A stretch of 64,000 nucleotides of DNA from Symbiodinium kawagutii (GCA_009767595.1 VSDK01023660.1:581402-645401); one strand, 5' to 3'; shown: positions 41,653 to 52,575, counted from the first letter of the stretch. The notes: generated from the letters alone by a model not told the origin. Numbers and translations: made by a program.

Positions 41653-42087
41653 ATGTGTGGGATATGGGTACCTCAATGTGTTGGTCTATTCCGAGTGGGT
41701 TTAGATGGGCTTCGGAGGAAGAAAGTAGAGATCCTTGTGCATTGGAAGAGAAGTATTGCCAGTGCTGTCATGAAATTGAGAGTACTTCCCATCCCAACAT
41801 GGAAGCATCTTAGGGAAAACATGGTCACCAGAAGTCTGGGGGGTACTGGTTACACTATGTTACACTGGTTCCACTGGTTGCACTGGTTACACTGGTTACA
41901 GTTTCTTGTGGATCTCCACGTCCACATTCCCCGCCTTTTGCATGTTATGGCTGGACCTGGGGAGAGCCACTCTCTGAGGTCCAAACTCCTTTTGTGGCAT
42001 GCAGGTGTGACACTGGGGCTGCGGTTGCGAGCCCAATTGGAATGTAACCCACGGGCGACGTTATCCCGCATCATCGGAAGGGTTTGA
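41653..42087 (+). CDS. ORF of 144 codons, C-terminal part coding-like
   Basis: The end reads GVTLGLRLRAQLECNPRATL then SRIIGR|V-stop, with G/C third positions. The middle has a (CACTGGTTA)n repeat giving a His/Trp-rich reading (about 41855-41905). The first half is uncertain. Confidence 0.38.
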   Translation: MCGIWVPQCVGLFRVGLDGLRRKKVEILVHWKRSIASAVMKLRVLPIPTWKHLRENMVTRSLGGTGYTMLHWFHWLHWLHWLQFLVDLHVHIPRLLHVMAGPGESHSLRSKLLLWHAGVTLGLRLRAQLECNPRATLSRIIGRV

Positions 42088-42151
42088 TTCACCGGGGTAG
42101 TATGGCTTGGGAATTGATCAAGACATTCAGAGCCTTTAAACCCAAGACATT

Positions 42152-42272
42152 TTGGTTTCTCAAAATCAGGGACTCCCCAAATCATCCTTGTTGAATCATT
42201 CTCAGTAATCAATAGACCAAGCATTTTTTTTGTGGATTCCAGGGAATACCCCCTTTTTTATCAGAAACCACC
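42152..42272. mobile_element. family A foldback element, copy 13
   Basis: Starts TTGGTTTCTCAAAATCAGGG and ends TTTATCAGAAACCACC. Confidence 0.82.
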
Positions 42273-42293
42273 GCATGAATTCACCTGAAACCC

Positions 42294-42400
42294 AGCAGGT
42301 CGCAGGTCGCCTCGGGGGAGCTCCGACAGGCGGTGATGTATTGCTCCAGTGCAGCCAACTCCATGGACATTGACTTTTGGTGGGCCCGTGGGCCCAGGAT
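42294..42400 (+). CDS. candidate exon, unknown
   Basis: Frame reading QVASGELRQAVMYCSSAANS then MDIDFWWARGPR. GC-rich, bounded by CAGCAG|G on the left. The antisense frame is open too. It starts about 20 bp after a family A copy. Confidence 0.38.
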
Positions 42401-42456
42401 CACATGAGGAAAACCAGGAACGATAACGCGCTCGTGGACCAAGACACTACGGGCGC

Positions 42457-42550
42457 ATGGTGGTTTCGTAAATAGGGTGCGCCGAAGCTATGGTGAGTTT
42501 ACTATGTGGTTTTGACGATACTTGATAGCGGTTGTTTGAGAAACCACCAT
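42457..42550. mobile_element. family A foldback element, copy 14
   Basis: Starts TGGTGGTTTCGTAAATAGGG and ends GGTTGTTTGAGAAACCACCA. The interior is diverged. Confidence 0.78.
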
Positions 42551-42711
42551 GCTCGGAGAACGGTCGGAAAGATCATTTGGTGGACCATGCGACAATACCA
42601 TTGGCAATTTGTGTGTTCCACAGAGATTGGAAGGTTATTGCTGGCTTTGTCAGCTCCAGCCATTTGGGTCCAAAACGATGGTTATCCCACGCCAAAGATA
42701 TTCATGGGCAC

Positions 42712-42735
42712 GCATACACACACACACACACACGC
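42712..42735. repeat. (CA)n microsatellite
   Basis: ACACACACAC tract. Confidence 0.9.
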
Positions 42736-42884
42736 ACAAATGTTTTTTGAAAGTCTCAAGCAATGAGTTACAAGGAATCGTGGCTTTCTGATAAACTTGG
42801 GTGCTGGTGGAACAATCCCCCTGTTCACCAACAATTGTGAAAAGACAATGGTGATCTTCAGGAAAGTAGTGATAGAGAGACTGT

Positions 42885-43105
42885 AGATAGATAGACAGAA
42901 TGTAGACAGACAGACAGGCACGGACGGACGGACGGACGCACGGACGGACGGACGGACAGACAGACAGACAGACAGACATACAGACAGAGACAGACAGAGA
43001 CAGACAGAGACAGACAGACAGACAGACATACAGACAGAGACAGACAGAGACAGACAGACAGACAGACAGATAGATAGATAGATAGATAGACAGATAGCTA
43101 GGTAT
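42885..43105. repeat. (CAGA)n/(GGAC)n/(GATA)n microsatellite
   Basis: Compound tetranucleotide array. The Cys/Leu/Ser/Val readings are artefacts. Confidence 0.95.
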
Positions 43106-43553
43106 CGATAGGGAATTAGGTACGTAAATATGCATGCACAGAGTACACATATGTATATCCATAGTCTTTTTGGTAGCTATCACTGGGTGGAGGGACAACT
43201 CATTGGTGTGCTCCCTCTGCTGCAGTTCACCTACTGAGTCTTGCAAATCATGGACGTTGCACTTGCCTTTCTTAAACATCAATACATTGACACGCATCAT
43301 ATACATGAAGAGTCATCATTCAGTATTGACACTCATTACCTTAACAAACATTAAAGCAACAATCATTACTAAAGTGTTCAACAATAATTATATCAGCAAT
43401 CATTAGCGATGGTTCGCGCCAACCAGCGACAATCTTTCTCAATGTCACTTGTAATGTTCATAACATAGTCAACAAACAAGGGCAATGGAATGCCCTGACG
43501 CCATGAACAGATGGATTGGCCCTTTGCTACAAAGAATGGTCATGAACGTTTGG

Positions 43554-43722
43554 TTATGGGTCAATATTAACCAACCAATAGTGGGGATAATAACCAACAA
43601 TAGGGAAACCAATGGTTAATGATAGTTTCTCAATATAGCCCCCCCCCAAATCTTTTAATATGAGTCATGATTAGTAGTAAACCAACCATTTTTTTGTGGT
43701 CCTATTTCGAGAGGCAACCATT
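43554..43722. mobile_element. truncated family B fused to family A copy 15
   Basis: GGTTATGGGTCAATATTAAC starts a family B copy that stops at about 43621, where a family A copy (GATAGTTTCTCAATATAG ... CCTATTTCGAGAGGCAACC) starts without spacer. Confidence 0.8.
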
Positions 43723-43849
43723 TCAATCGTATGTGCCAGGGGACAAGAGCTGGGGGTGCACCCGCTGAGATCAATAGGTAGCCATGCGGGCGAGAATTGT
43801 GGTTTGCAGGATGCCCTTAAATGACGAGTGTGGGACGCTTTGTGGGTGT

Positions 43850-45060
43850 GTGTTTTTCGGTGTTTTTTGCTATTTTTTAGTGATTTCTATTTATTTCTTT
43901 AGAATTTTACTTGCTTGATAATTTACTTAGTAGGTGTTCCTTGCCTTAGTTGGGATCATTCCACCCTGCTTGCTGTGATGTTGTATCTTTTTTATCTTGT
44001 AGATCTACTTGAATCCTTGTTCCATTAATGTTCGCTTGCTCTATTTATATGCTACATAAATAATATCTTTGTAGTATTTATGTACCAAACCATAATGTAT
44101 ACACGTATATAGTACCTACATCTAACCTATAGACTACCTCTTTACTGCCTGAGTACCACTTGTATACTCCCATATGCTACTTTTATACGGCACATGCTCT
44201 GGTTGACTTCTACCTATAAAGTGCCTATTTAGTACCTCTGTACTACCTCTCTACTGCTTGCACACTACTTATTAATTGCCTAGTAGTATTTATATACTAC
44301 CAATATAATACCTATATACTATGTCTGTACAATTTCTATTGCTGCTTAACTATGACCTAAATACTGTTCATTAGAAAATTTCTATCCTACTTGTGTAGTA
44401 CCTGCATATTACATATGTAGCTATACACTACCTATATGGTACTTCTATAGTATCAATGTACTGGCTGAACACTATCTCCTTAATGCTTCTGTATTGCCTG
44501 TTTACTACCTATGTACTCCCAATATATTACTTGAAGACTATTTAGAAAGTACCTTTTTATTATCTAGATACCTATATACTACCAAAATAATACATCTACT
44601 CTGCTTGAATACTACTTCATAGTACTTGCAAAGTATCGATATATTACTTATGGATTACCTATATATTAGCTACATCTTACCTATCAACTATCTATGTACT
44701 TGCATGCTGCTTAAAGACTACACAGTGGCTGCCTTTGTATACTGCCTCTATGTTACCTACAAGTAGCTGTATACTACCTATGTACTTATGTTATGGTGAT
44801 ATCTGTTTAATTTTTGTATAATATCTATGTGATACCCAAATAGAACCTAAATATATTAGTTACTTATTTACTACCTACATACTATTTATTTACTGCCAAC
44901 ATATTACCTTCAAGGCAGCTATATAGACTTACTTACTATTTATGTACCTAAAATGCTGCCACTGGTACCTATATGCTATCTATACACTACCCAAATGCTA
45001 CTTATCAACTGCCTAAATGATATTTATCATTATCTTACGTTCTATCTTTATAGAACCTCA
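43850..45060. repeat. ~1.2 kb of degenerate CTACCTATATACT words
   Basis: AT-rich tract in which TACTACCTATGTACTACC-type 8-12 bp words recur on the + strand throughout, with no coding frame. A decayed short-period tandem array. Confidence 0.75.
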
Positions 45061-45422
45061 TCGTATACACTCTAAGGATCCCAAACATAAGTTTGCCAAA
45101 TACAGCAACAATGTCAACAAACGTATCTTTAAAAATGTCCAGCAAAACACATTAAGATTACCAGTGTGCGGGCAATATTATCAATATTGAAGAGTTAGAA
45201 TCTCAAATACGATAGACACTTCAGTACGTAACATCGTGCAGCTCGAAACAAATGTATAAACCATGAAATAAGATTGGAGAAAATACCCGAGAAAAGTATT
45301 CCGGCATATTTCCCTAACTCTAACCCCGAGTGGAGATAAACATTATGGAAATTGGAAAGCAAATAAATGATGACTATGGTGGCACGAGAGGGAAGGGAGG
45401 AGCCCTTCTTTAGTCAAGGTAT

Positions 45423-45566
45423 TGGGAGACCTCTTTGGGGGGAGACCATGGCATCAGGCTTGAGCACTGGAGCTCCACTCTTTGGGGGGGGGCGAAAAAA
45501 AAAAAAAACTTGTCAGTGTTCAGATTTTTTTTTTTTTCGCTCCCCTCCCCCAAAGAGGTCTCCCAG
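45423..45566. repeat. foldback element with A/T-rich apex
   Basis: Left arm TGGGAGACCTCTTTGGGGGG (45423-45442) is complementary to the right arm at 45545-45566. Inside, GGGGGCGAAAAAAAAAA faces TTTTTTTTTTCGCTCCCC. The left side carries CTCTTTGGGGGG twice, so two pairings are possible. Confidence 0.85.
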
Positions 45567-46093
45567 TCCACCCCTCTCTCCAAATGTGAGCTGAATCTGT
45601 CACCTAGTCACCTGGTCACCTGTCGTGAATGTTTACGAGGCTCCTGTGTTGCCGGTGTTGCCTGCGTTAAAAAAAAGTAAGTAAATAATCAAAACGAAAA
45701 ACATATTATCCTGCAATCTTAGCAACACAGGAAAACACACACCCGTATAGCGTCATTTTCTGTAAATGACCGGGTCAAATTGCAAAGCCATCGTTGATCA
45801 TGCCACATCAAACTGCTTGGCAAGGCGTAATTGAGCAGCTGTTGAAAAACTGGATGACAGCCTGTCTAGCGACTACCACTCAGTATATGGCAATATCAAG
45901 AATATTATGCCCGCAAGTGGATGTCACCAAAAATGTCTTCCCCTCAATTTTGGATCTTCTAAGCTGTGTGGGTTCAGGGGTATCACCAAGACCTATGTTT
46001 TCGGCAGCCTGCCATGAGAATTGAACTCATTCACGCCCAACCACCTGAGATTGGTCACACTGCAACTGTCTGACTCCGGGCTGGTGAGCAGCC

Positions 46094-46245
46094 GTGGGGC
46101 ATTTTATGGCCCTTGGTGACTGGTTTTTCAACATTTTTGTTGCCCTTAGACAATCCTTGAGGAGTGGCATCAGCAGTGGCCGGTCCATTTGGCGCTGTTG
46201 CCTAGTTTTGGGTCCCGGGTTGCTTCATTGTTTAACCATTTTTTG
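46094..46245 (+). CDS. candidate exon, unknown
   Basis: Frame reading MALGDWFFNIFVALRQSLRS then GISSGRSIWRCCLVLGPGLL. Possibly membrane-associated. Runs toward a microsatellite. Confidence 0.32.
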
Positions 46246-46335
46246 GGCTGCTATTGTGTCTACACATTTCGACTACACGCACAGACCTATCTATGCAGAG
46301 ATATGATGAGATATGCATATATGTACATCTTATAT

Positions 46336-46378
<43 letters not shown>

Positions 46379-46400
46379 CTATGTGTACATATACATATAT
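46336..46400. repeat. (TATATG)n microsatellite
   Basis: GTATAT hexanucleotides, about eight copies. Confidence 0.95.
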
Positions 46401-46421
46401 GCATACACATATGACTACTCG

Positions 46422-46557
46422 ACAGGAATCATTGGCTCAGCATGCTGAGCTGGCTGAGGTAAAGCCTCAGAAAGATGATGCGAATTGCATCGAAACCGAG
46501 ACCTTGTCCCGGCAATCAAAGGAACGGGATCCTGCTACGAGATGGGGATGGGTGTAG
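46422..46557 (+). CDS. candidate exon, acidic, unknown
   Basis: After CTCGACAG|G the frame reads ESLAQHAELAEVKPQKDDAN then CIETETLSRQSKERDPATR, ending in TAG. Charged, coil-like composition. Confidence 0.42.
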
Positions 46558-46904
46558 CTTTCCATTCAGGCTTTGGACAGGATGGCAAGCCACTACATCC
46601 CTTGGGTTTGAAAGAAAAACATTCCCTAAATACGAGGACGAAGTATCCAGTATGCGGTTTTGCAAATTGTGTGTGGATGTTCATCCAGATAGTATGTCCA
46701 TTTGCAGATCCAAGCACCCAGATAGTCCCTGCGACAAACTCAGAATGTTGATATTGCCGCAGGAATGGTTGAATGGATGCAAACGTGTCTTGCCCATTTG
46801 ATGGCTGGTCAAACTCAAGCCCTTGATAAGCAGAGTTTCGTAGCTAGCGTGGCGACAACGCACTCTGTTCACTGAAGCTAGACAGTGGATGAGAATGATA
46901 GACC

Positions 46905-46980
46905 ATGATAGGCCAAGATCGACCATGATCGACCATGATCGACCATGATAGATCATGATAGACCATGATAGACCATGAAT
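46905..46980. repeat. 10-bp tandem repeat GACCATGATA/C
   Basis: Seven to eight units of GACCATGATA or GACCATGATC. Confidence 0.92.
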
Positions 46981-47029
46981 ACCTACTGAGGCTCCAATGA
47001 CTGTGCCTTAACTGCTCCAGTTTGTAGCA

Positions 47030-47240
47030 CGGCAGTTGTGGCTACCCGCGTTGGATGCTGCAAGTGTTCGTCCGCCAGGGACCTCATAAGAACGATCCCG
47101 GAAGGCGCGGTTTCGCCGTGGCAGGGCGGTTCATGGCTGTTCACCCGAAAACGGCCATAGAAACTGAGATTTACCATGATTTACCTACAAAATCATTCAA
47201 CATCGCCAGAAATGCTATAGTTAGATATTGTCACACTCGA
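47030..47240 (+). CDS. candidate exon, frame ambiguous, unknown
   Basis: Two overlapping + frames look coding over 47030-47160: YPRWMLQVFVRQGPHKNDPG and TAVVATRVGCCKCSSARDLI. The first continues to TGA at 47249. GC-rich island. Confidence 0.35.
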
Positions 47241-47654
47241 TTTGCTTGAATCCCAATCTCAGGACCTATGTAGTGACACCGCCAACTGACAAGGTCGACC
47301 CGTACTTGGTTCCTTCAAAGCCTTATCACAAGACTTCTAGATATTGACAGGCGGCTTGTATCTTTGGAATTCTTTCGAACCTTGGAACTCTAAGCATCGA
47401 TTGACATCTGCCTCCGTGACAAGAAACTACCAGTCAGGCACCTGCCTTCGAAACTTTGACAATCACAGGCCGTCACTTCACCAACCAGCGTTAACATCAT
47501 CAGCCGTCATGAGTCAAACACTAAGCACTGTGAACAGCTGATGTGATATTGTGATAGGCCAACTAAAACCAATTAGTTAACCACAATAGCCAACTAGAAC
47601 CAACTATAGCCAACTCTAACCATCTACAGTTTGTCAATACCAACCACTATAAAT

Positions 47655-47785
47655 CCTGACACCTTGGTTTTGTTTCGCGATCCCAGCTGGGGTCGTCCAT
47701 CTGCGTGGAGGTCGAAACCCTTTTACAAACCCATCGCTGACCTCTTCACTCAACAGGCGAGGGGGTGCGACCTGGACCATCGAAG
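47655..47785. CDS. coding-like segment, strand ambiguous
   Basis: Plus frame FRDPSWGRPSAWRSKPFYKP then IADLFTQQARG; minus frame VAPPRLLSEEVSDGFVKGFR then PPRRWTTPAGIAKQ. Third positions slightly favour plus. Abuts a family A copy. Confidence 0.33.
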
Positions 47786-47970
47786 TATGGGCTTTCTTGA
47801 AATTGGGAACCCCCAAAGGCTGGATGGTTTAATGGTGACCCAAGGCTTTTAGGGGATACCCCCTAGTTAATCAACCAGGGGTTTATTAATCCTGGGTAGC
47901 CATTATTATCAAAACTGATTAATTAATCAAATTGATGATTTGGGGGTCCCTTATTCTGAGGAACACCCAT
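47786..47970. mobile_element. family A foldback element, copy 16, enlarged
   Basis: Ends GGGCTTTCTTGAAATTGGGA and TTATTCTGAGGAACACCC are family A, but the interior is about 80 bp longer, with an extra GGGGATACCCCCTAG block, suggesting a duplication or nested insertion. Confidence 0.7.
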
Positions 47971-48174
47971 GTTGTTGGTGAAAGTTGGTTAGTAGGCTAG
48001 TGGGTTTGATTGGTTGTGCTGGGTGAGATGGGTTGGCTATTGGCATCTTGGGGTTATGAACAGAATTGTCCGCTTTACAATGGGGCTGCAGTGATCCTCG
48101 ACACGAATCTTCCTACAACCAACCATGCTCCACTTTGCTCAAAGGGAGAAGTGAACTCGTCCATTGACCAATAG

Positions 48175-48327
48175 CTTCAGAGCATCTGCTCACGCAAAAG
48201 ATGCACTTCATCTTTTAGAGAAAAATGCTTTCCCGACCTTTTCTCCGAAGCTGTTCAAAAGGCTCCGGATTTCGGTCCAAAGGCTGATGAATTCAATCTC
48301 CATCATCTACAACCCCGAGCTTTTTCG
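48175..48327 (+). CDS. unknown protein, internal exon 1 of + gene
   Basis: Acceptor CCAATAG, then 1 + 50 codons + 2, ending at CG|GTGAGT. It reads FRASAHAKDALHLLEKNAFP then SPKLFKRLRISVQRLMNSIS and YNPELF. No stop and even codons. The 2-base end joins in phase to 48657. Basic helical segment. Family unknown. Confidence 0.55.
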
Positions 48328-48499
48328 GTGAGTTTGTCAGTGTCTTCGACCTACCTCGCTTGCAACGCAAATCAAACCCATGACCTGGGCATACTGACAA
48401 ACCACGATTGGAAGGGACAGCCGGTAGTTGTGAGTTGTTTGAAGTCCAGCGACAACTGTAGAGCTGTGGAAATTTGTGATCACTCAATCAACTGGGTAA

Positions 48500-48624
48500 A
48501 CTGCTACTTGGTTGTTCCAGCATTTGGTGGCTCTCTTTGCATGGACTTGTTCGCCAAAGTTGTCGCAAGACGATCACAGTTTTGTGATTGCCAGGCACAT
48601 GTTCTCACATCCAACAGGTTGTAA
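48500..48624 (+). CDS. possible alternative exon, unknown
   Basis: End of a 98-codon frame reading LVVPAFGGSLCMDLFAKVVA then RRSQFCDCQAHVLTSNR. Coding-like, but in another frame than the flanking exons, and its borders are unclear. Confidence 0.3.
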
Positions 48625-48656
48625 CTAGATCCAATCGGGGGACAGCCCACACTCAG

Positions 48657-48720
48657 CTGTTTCACTGAAGGGAATCCGGGCATGGGAAGGCTTAGTGGCA
48701 TGATCAAACAGCTCACGAAG
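48657..48720 (+). CDS. unknown protein, internal exon 2 of + gene
   Basis: Acceptor CACTCAG, then 1 + 21 codons: CFTEGNPGMGRLSGMIKQLT K, to a GT at 48721. Joins 48175-48327 in phase (CG+C = Arg). The antisense frame is open as well. Confidence 0.48.
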
Positions 48721-48756
48721 GTCTTCAAAATATGCTTCTAATCCTAGCAGATTAAG

Positions 48757-48858
48757 AACTGACGGGTTGTGGATGAAAGGGATAGCCACGCAGAATGAAA
48801 ACAAACGCTGGATTGACATCACCTTCTTTCAGGATCTGCCAAGCAATCTGTTTGTTTA
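48757..48858 (+). CDS. unknown protein, exon 3 of + gene
   Basis: 1 + 33 codons + 2 reading TDGLWMKGIATQNENKRWID then ITFFQDLPSNLFV, ending exactly at TTTA|GTGAGTAAG, a textbook donor. The entry phase does not match the GT donor of exon 2 but would match a GC or GA donor a few bases earlier. Confidence 0.5.
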
Positions 48859-49022
48859 GTGAGTAAGCAGGAAAGACTGAGAGAGCACATGCAGGGCACA
48901 GAAACGACCCTCAGAAAAAAAACATTTGACAAGATAGGTTTTTCCAGCTTCCAGGTGTTGGTGGCAGGGTGTCTTCGTTGTGTTCCCAGCTGTGTTACCA
49001 GCTGTGTTCCCAGCTGTGACCC

Positions 49023-49118
49023 GAGTCCACGATGAATGCTCTATCCTTTGATATCGAAGATGTTGCGGATGGGTGCCTCGGCAAAATGGAGGGGGATGCC
49101 GCCGGGAGTGGCTCTTAG
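49023..49118 (+). CDS. coding-like segment, acidic/Gly end
   Basis: Frame reading STMNALSFDIEDVADGCLGK then MEGDAAGSGS-stop. Downstream of the three exons above and possibly their continuation; preceded by a CAGCTGTGTTCC tandem repeat. Confidence 0.38.
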   Translation, partial: ESTMNALSFDIEDVADGCLGKMEGDAAGSGS

Positions 49119-49619
49119 AAGGAGAAACGGTGAAGATCATCACCTCTTTGGAGGGTTATGAAGCTGATTCACATTGCGTTATCTGTCTTTCTGCACCAGC
49201 AACAAGTATATATCACTGCCCTAAGGCGATTGTGCGGATTGCGTCTTTGTTTTTCTGTGCACACTGTTTATTAGTTGGATGCTTCGAAAGCACTGCAAAT
49301 GTTACTCCCGTTGAGGTAGCCTCCACAGCATGCCGACATATCTATTTTCACCACAAAAGCCACTCGCTACTTGGGTGCCAAAAAGTGTGACAAATAGTGT
49401 TGCTAAACAAAAGCTGAAACAAATTGTTGGGTGCCAAATAGTGTGACACCTCCAACCCGCTCGATAGTGTAGGGATCCATTGTGCGATCCCTGCCGTAAA
49501 CAGAACTGGTTTTGAAGGCAAAGATACACAACAAGACAGTATACCATCACAAAGGCATTTCCTGACCCTCTACCATAAAGCGGGGGTAGACCGTGTCGTT
49601 GGCTTTGAAGTATAGCTAT

Positions 49620-49800
49620 CATTAGCAAAAAATACCGTTCTAAACTCTAAACCATCTCAAACAAACATATAAACTCAACCAAGCAACACAAATAACCATC
49701 ACTAACCCCAACTTAACTCAACCAAGCACCACCAATAACCCCAGCTAGTTGAAAGTATACCCATCTCAACCAAGCACTGTTCGGACCGGCAGTTTCGGGT
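49620..49800. other. A-rich spacer of AACCATCACTAACC words
   Basis: No coding frame. Degenerate CAACCAAGCA/ACTCAACC words repeat. Confidence 0.5.
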
Positions 49801-50016
49801 TCGGGTTTTGCGAAGGTCCGGTGGCAAGGCGCCGCGTGCGCTGATTCATCATGCCCGAATGCCGATGCCGAGAACTGGGAGACAGGAGGGGGTCACCATG
49901 GGGAAGTGAACCAATAAGACAGGTGTGGTTGATCACCTATGGCCCTATGTGCGGAAGCAATCATCTACAAAGTGAGTTGTTATTTTCTGACGTTGGAACT
50001 GTAAACCGGGTACAAC

Positions 50017-50118
50017 GGGTGGTTTCTCACCCCCCCAAAATGGTTGGTTTCTTGCTATAGATGGTTAGTAAACTCGATGATTTGGGATTTGGGGGTACCC
50101 CTATTGAGAAACCACCAT
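50017..50118. mobile_element. family A foldback element, copy 17
   Basis: Starts GGGTGGTTTCTCACCCCCCC, core AATGGTTGGTTTCTTGCTAT, ends ATTGAGAAACCACCA. Confidence 0.85.
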
Positions 50119-50920
50119 GTCTGAAGCAGTAGCCAGTTGCAGTATGTAGTTTGGTGAACCAAGGGTTCTGGTTGACTGATATTTTTCATACGGGACCACC
50201 AGCCAGTCATAGATGCACCATTTTAAGCAATTCTTAACCAATATGCACCATGCTTCACTAGAATGAACCACAATTTCTCATTCATTAGCCATTAATGAAC
50301 CAGTGAGCATTCCGCCATGATTATTCACAATGATACCTAAAATCCAAGCCCAAACATATGATGGCTGACCGTTTGGGTGGTGCAAACCATCCCATTTGTG
50401 CAAATCCCCCTGGTTCACCCTGTTGTTGGTGCTGTAGGTCCAGTGGGCAAAGAGGGGAGTTCATATCCCAAGTTGGTGCCTGATTTGAGCTTCGGAATTC
50501 ACTGGTTGATCATTGTGCATACCTGTTTGTTGGCATTGATCACTGTCTGTTTGTAGAGTTTCACCTCCTTTCATCTCTTTTTGTTGGTACTGTAGTCTGC
50601 GGTAGGTCTTTTTTCATCCGTCCTGAAAGAAGATTTGCAACGAATCAGAAGTATAATCGGAACCAATGTAAGGATACTGTAGGGAGAGGGATTGATCCTC
50701 ATCTGTTTTGCATCCGGTACCCCCCATGTAGGAAACTGCTTGGGAATTTGCAGGCAGGGCTGTGAGGACTCCCATGAAAGGCCAGCGTATCCTCCAAGCC
50801 ACACATCCCAAGTTGCAGTGGTTCTTCAGGGCTTGGGGATGAAGTTGGGACATTGCCAAAGCCCCAACAAGATTTCAATTTTCAAAGGTCAGAGGTGCAC
50901 GTAGTCATCCATGTATCCAT
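50119..50920. other. spacer, no supported gene
   Basis: Open frames at 50571-50904 occur on both strands without clear composition bias; I would not call any of them. Confidence 0.4.
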
Positions 50921-50924
50921 CGAT

Positions 50925-51205
50925 CGATCTATCTACCTACCTATCTATCTATCCGTCCATCTATCTACCTACCAATCTATCTACCTACCTATCTATCCAT
51001 CCGTCCATCTCCCTACCAATCTATCTACCTATCTATCCATCCGTCCATCTCCCTACCAATCTATCTACCTATCTATCCGTCCGTCCATCTACCTACCAAT
51101 CTATCTACCTATCTATCCATCCGTCCATCCACCTACCAATCTATCTACCTATCTATCCATCCGTCCATCCACCTACCAATCTATCTACCTATCTACCTAT
51201 GTACA
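50925..51205. repeat. tandem repeat, unit about 56 bp of CTAT/CCAT/CTAC words
   Basis: Units such as CCGTCCATCTCCCTACCAAT + CTATCTACCTATCTATCCAT recur five times. The Ser/Tyr/Leu/Pro readings in two frames are artefacts. Confidence 0.93.
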
Positions 51206-51760
51206 GATATCATCAGATATCTACAACCACCGGACATTTGTTTTCCTCACCATCATGGTTGAGTAGTTTGACGGTCCCTCGGTCAACTGGAGCCCAAATT
51301 TGGAAGGGTTGACACAGGCGGCACAGCTGCACCGACCGGCGAATTCCTAGACATTTTCTCAACAACCATTTGCTAGTGACTGCTAGTGTAGAATTTCTGA
51401 TTCGTTGTGGAATGGAACTGGCTCTACTACTGGAATTATTGTAGGATTTCTGATTTATTCGTAGGATCAGCATCAATTGCAATTGGCTCTGCAATCGAAT
51501 TCTTCCCAGCAGCCCTCCTTGCTCTTTGCTACGTTGTCAGGTTTCCAAACTTTTATTTTTTTTCAGGGGTTGTCTGTTCGATCAAGTGCTTCATTCACCA
51601 GCAATGTGCTTCCTCATAAAAGACATTTGCAGCAATGGCCTTGTGGGTAGCTCCACGCGATTTGTCGGTCAACTGCTTGTGATACATTGCCCTTGAGCGG
51701 CCTATGCCTAGCGATTCTTGATACTCACTCGGATGCACACCCCGACTCCATCAACCAAAA
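51206..51760. other. spacer, no supported gene
   Basis: A minus frame at 51213-51494 and a + frame at 51407-51619 are open but lack clear bias. Confidence 0.4.
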
Positions 51761-51761
51761 T

Positions 51762-51868
51762 GGGTTTGTCCAAAAATGGTGTACCCCTGTAGTTGATTGG
51801 TTTCCCTGTCAATAATGGCTATCAATTTGGATGGTTGGATGGTACCACCATGCCGATGGACAAATCAG
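51762..51868. mobile_element. family C foldback element, copy 3
   Basis: Starts GGGTTTGTCCAAAAATGGTG and ends ACCACCATGCCGATGGACAA, imperfectly complementary ends about 105 bp apart. Confidence 0.65.
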
Positions 51869-52019
51869 TTGGTTGGTTGGAAACCCAGTTGGTTGGGCTG
51901 AGGGCGCAGCTGGCAGCAGAGTCGATAAGCACTACCTGACAATGGTGTGGCCAGGACCTTAGTGCGCCAATGATCGAAATGTATTGTCAATCTTTTTGTG
52001 CCAACGAGGCAATGTTGGT

Positions 52020-52175
52020 TGCACTACATATATATATATATATATATACACGTATATATACACATATATATATATATACACACAAACACATTCACGCACA
52101 CACTTAAATATAAATATATACATACACATATTTACATAAATAAATATATATATATACACACATATATATATATAT
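52020..52175. repeat. (TA)n/(CACA)n microsatellite
   Basis: TATATA tracts interrupted by ACACAAACACATTCACGC. Confidence 0.93.
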
Positions 52176-52184
52176 GTATGTTAC

Positions 52185-52403
52185 CTATGCGTTCTGAGTA
52201 TCCACAATGTCATGGACATCCACTGTGTCTTTTGTGTCGGCGACATAGCTGCAGAGTGTAAAAGGATGGCATGGCACGGCATGCACACCGCAACGCCTGA
52301 GGCAAGAAGAGTGGACCCAGAACCCCTTCTCGCGACACAAGTCAGGGACTCTGGAGATTCTCTAACAGTGAGGTGGTCCGTGTCCAAGGTGAATTCCCCA
52401 TGA
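52185..52403. CDS. coding-like segment, strand ambiguous
   Basis: Plus frame: MDIHCVFCVGDIAAECKRMA and RRVDPEPLLATQVRDSGDSL then TVRWSVSK. Minus frame: TLDTDHLTVRESPESLTCVA and ASGVAVCMPCHAILLHSAAM. Both open for about 65-80 codons. The + frame fits the + exons that follow. Confidence 0.42.
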
Positions 52404-52412
52404 ACTGATGAT

Positions 52413-52575
52413 TTCCTCATCAAAAGCCATCCTTGTTTGTGGCAGTTGGCGTGTACCTGTTGCGGATCTCAGGTGCCATGTCAGAATTGAGACTTCCAGA
52501 TACTTTCAGCCTCGTCGTGGAAAATGGCTTGGGATTGCTTCTCTTGTGGTGTTGCGTTTCTTTAGCCTTGAGATT
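52413..52575 (+). CDS. candidate exon, hydrophobic, unknown
   Basis: Frame reading PSLFVAVGVYLLRISGAMSE, then LRLPDTFSLVVENGLGLLLL and WCCVSLALRF-stop: two possible membrane segments. Other frames over the same bases are open too but less regular. Confidence 0.42.

Noticed and set aside
42650-43306. 218-codon minus ORF, Cys/Leu/Ser/Val-rich
   Set aside because: Central part is the CAGA microsatellite; the flanks show no coding bias.
50853-51312. Two overlapping Ser/Tyr/Pro-rich + ORFs of 130-137 codons
   Set aside because: Both come from the ~56-bp CTAT/CCAT tandem repeat.
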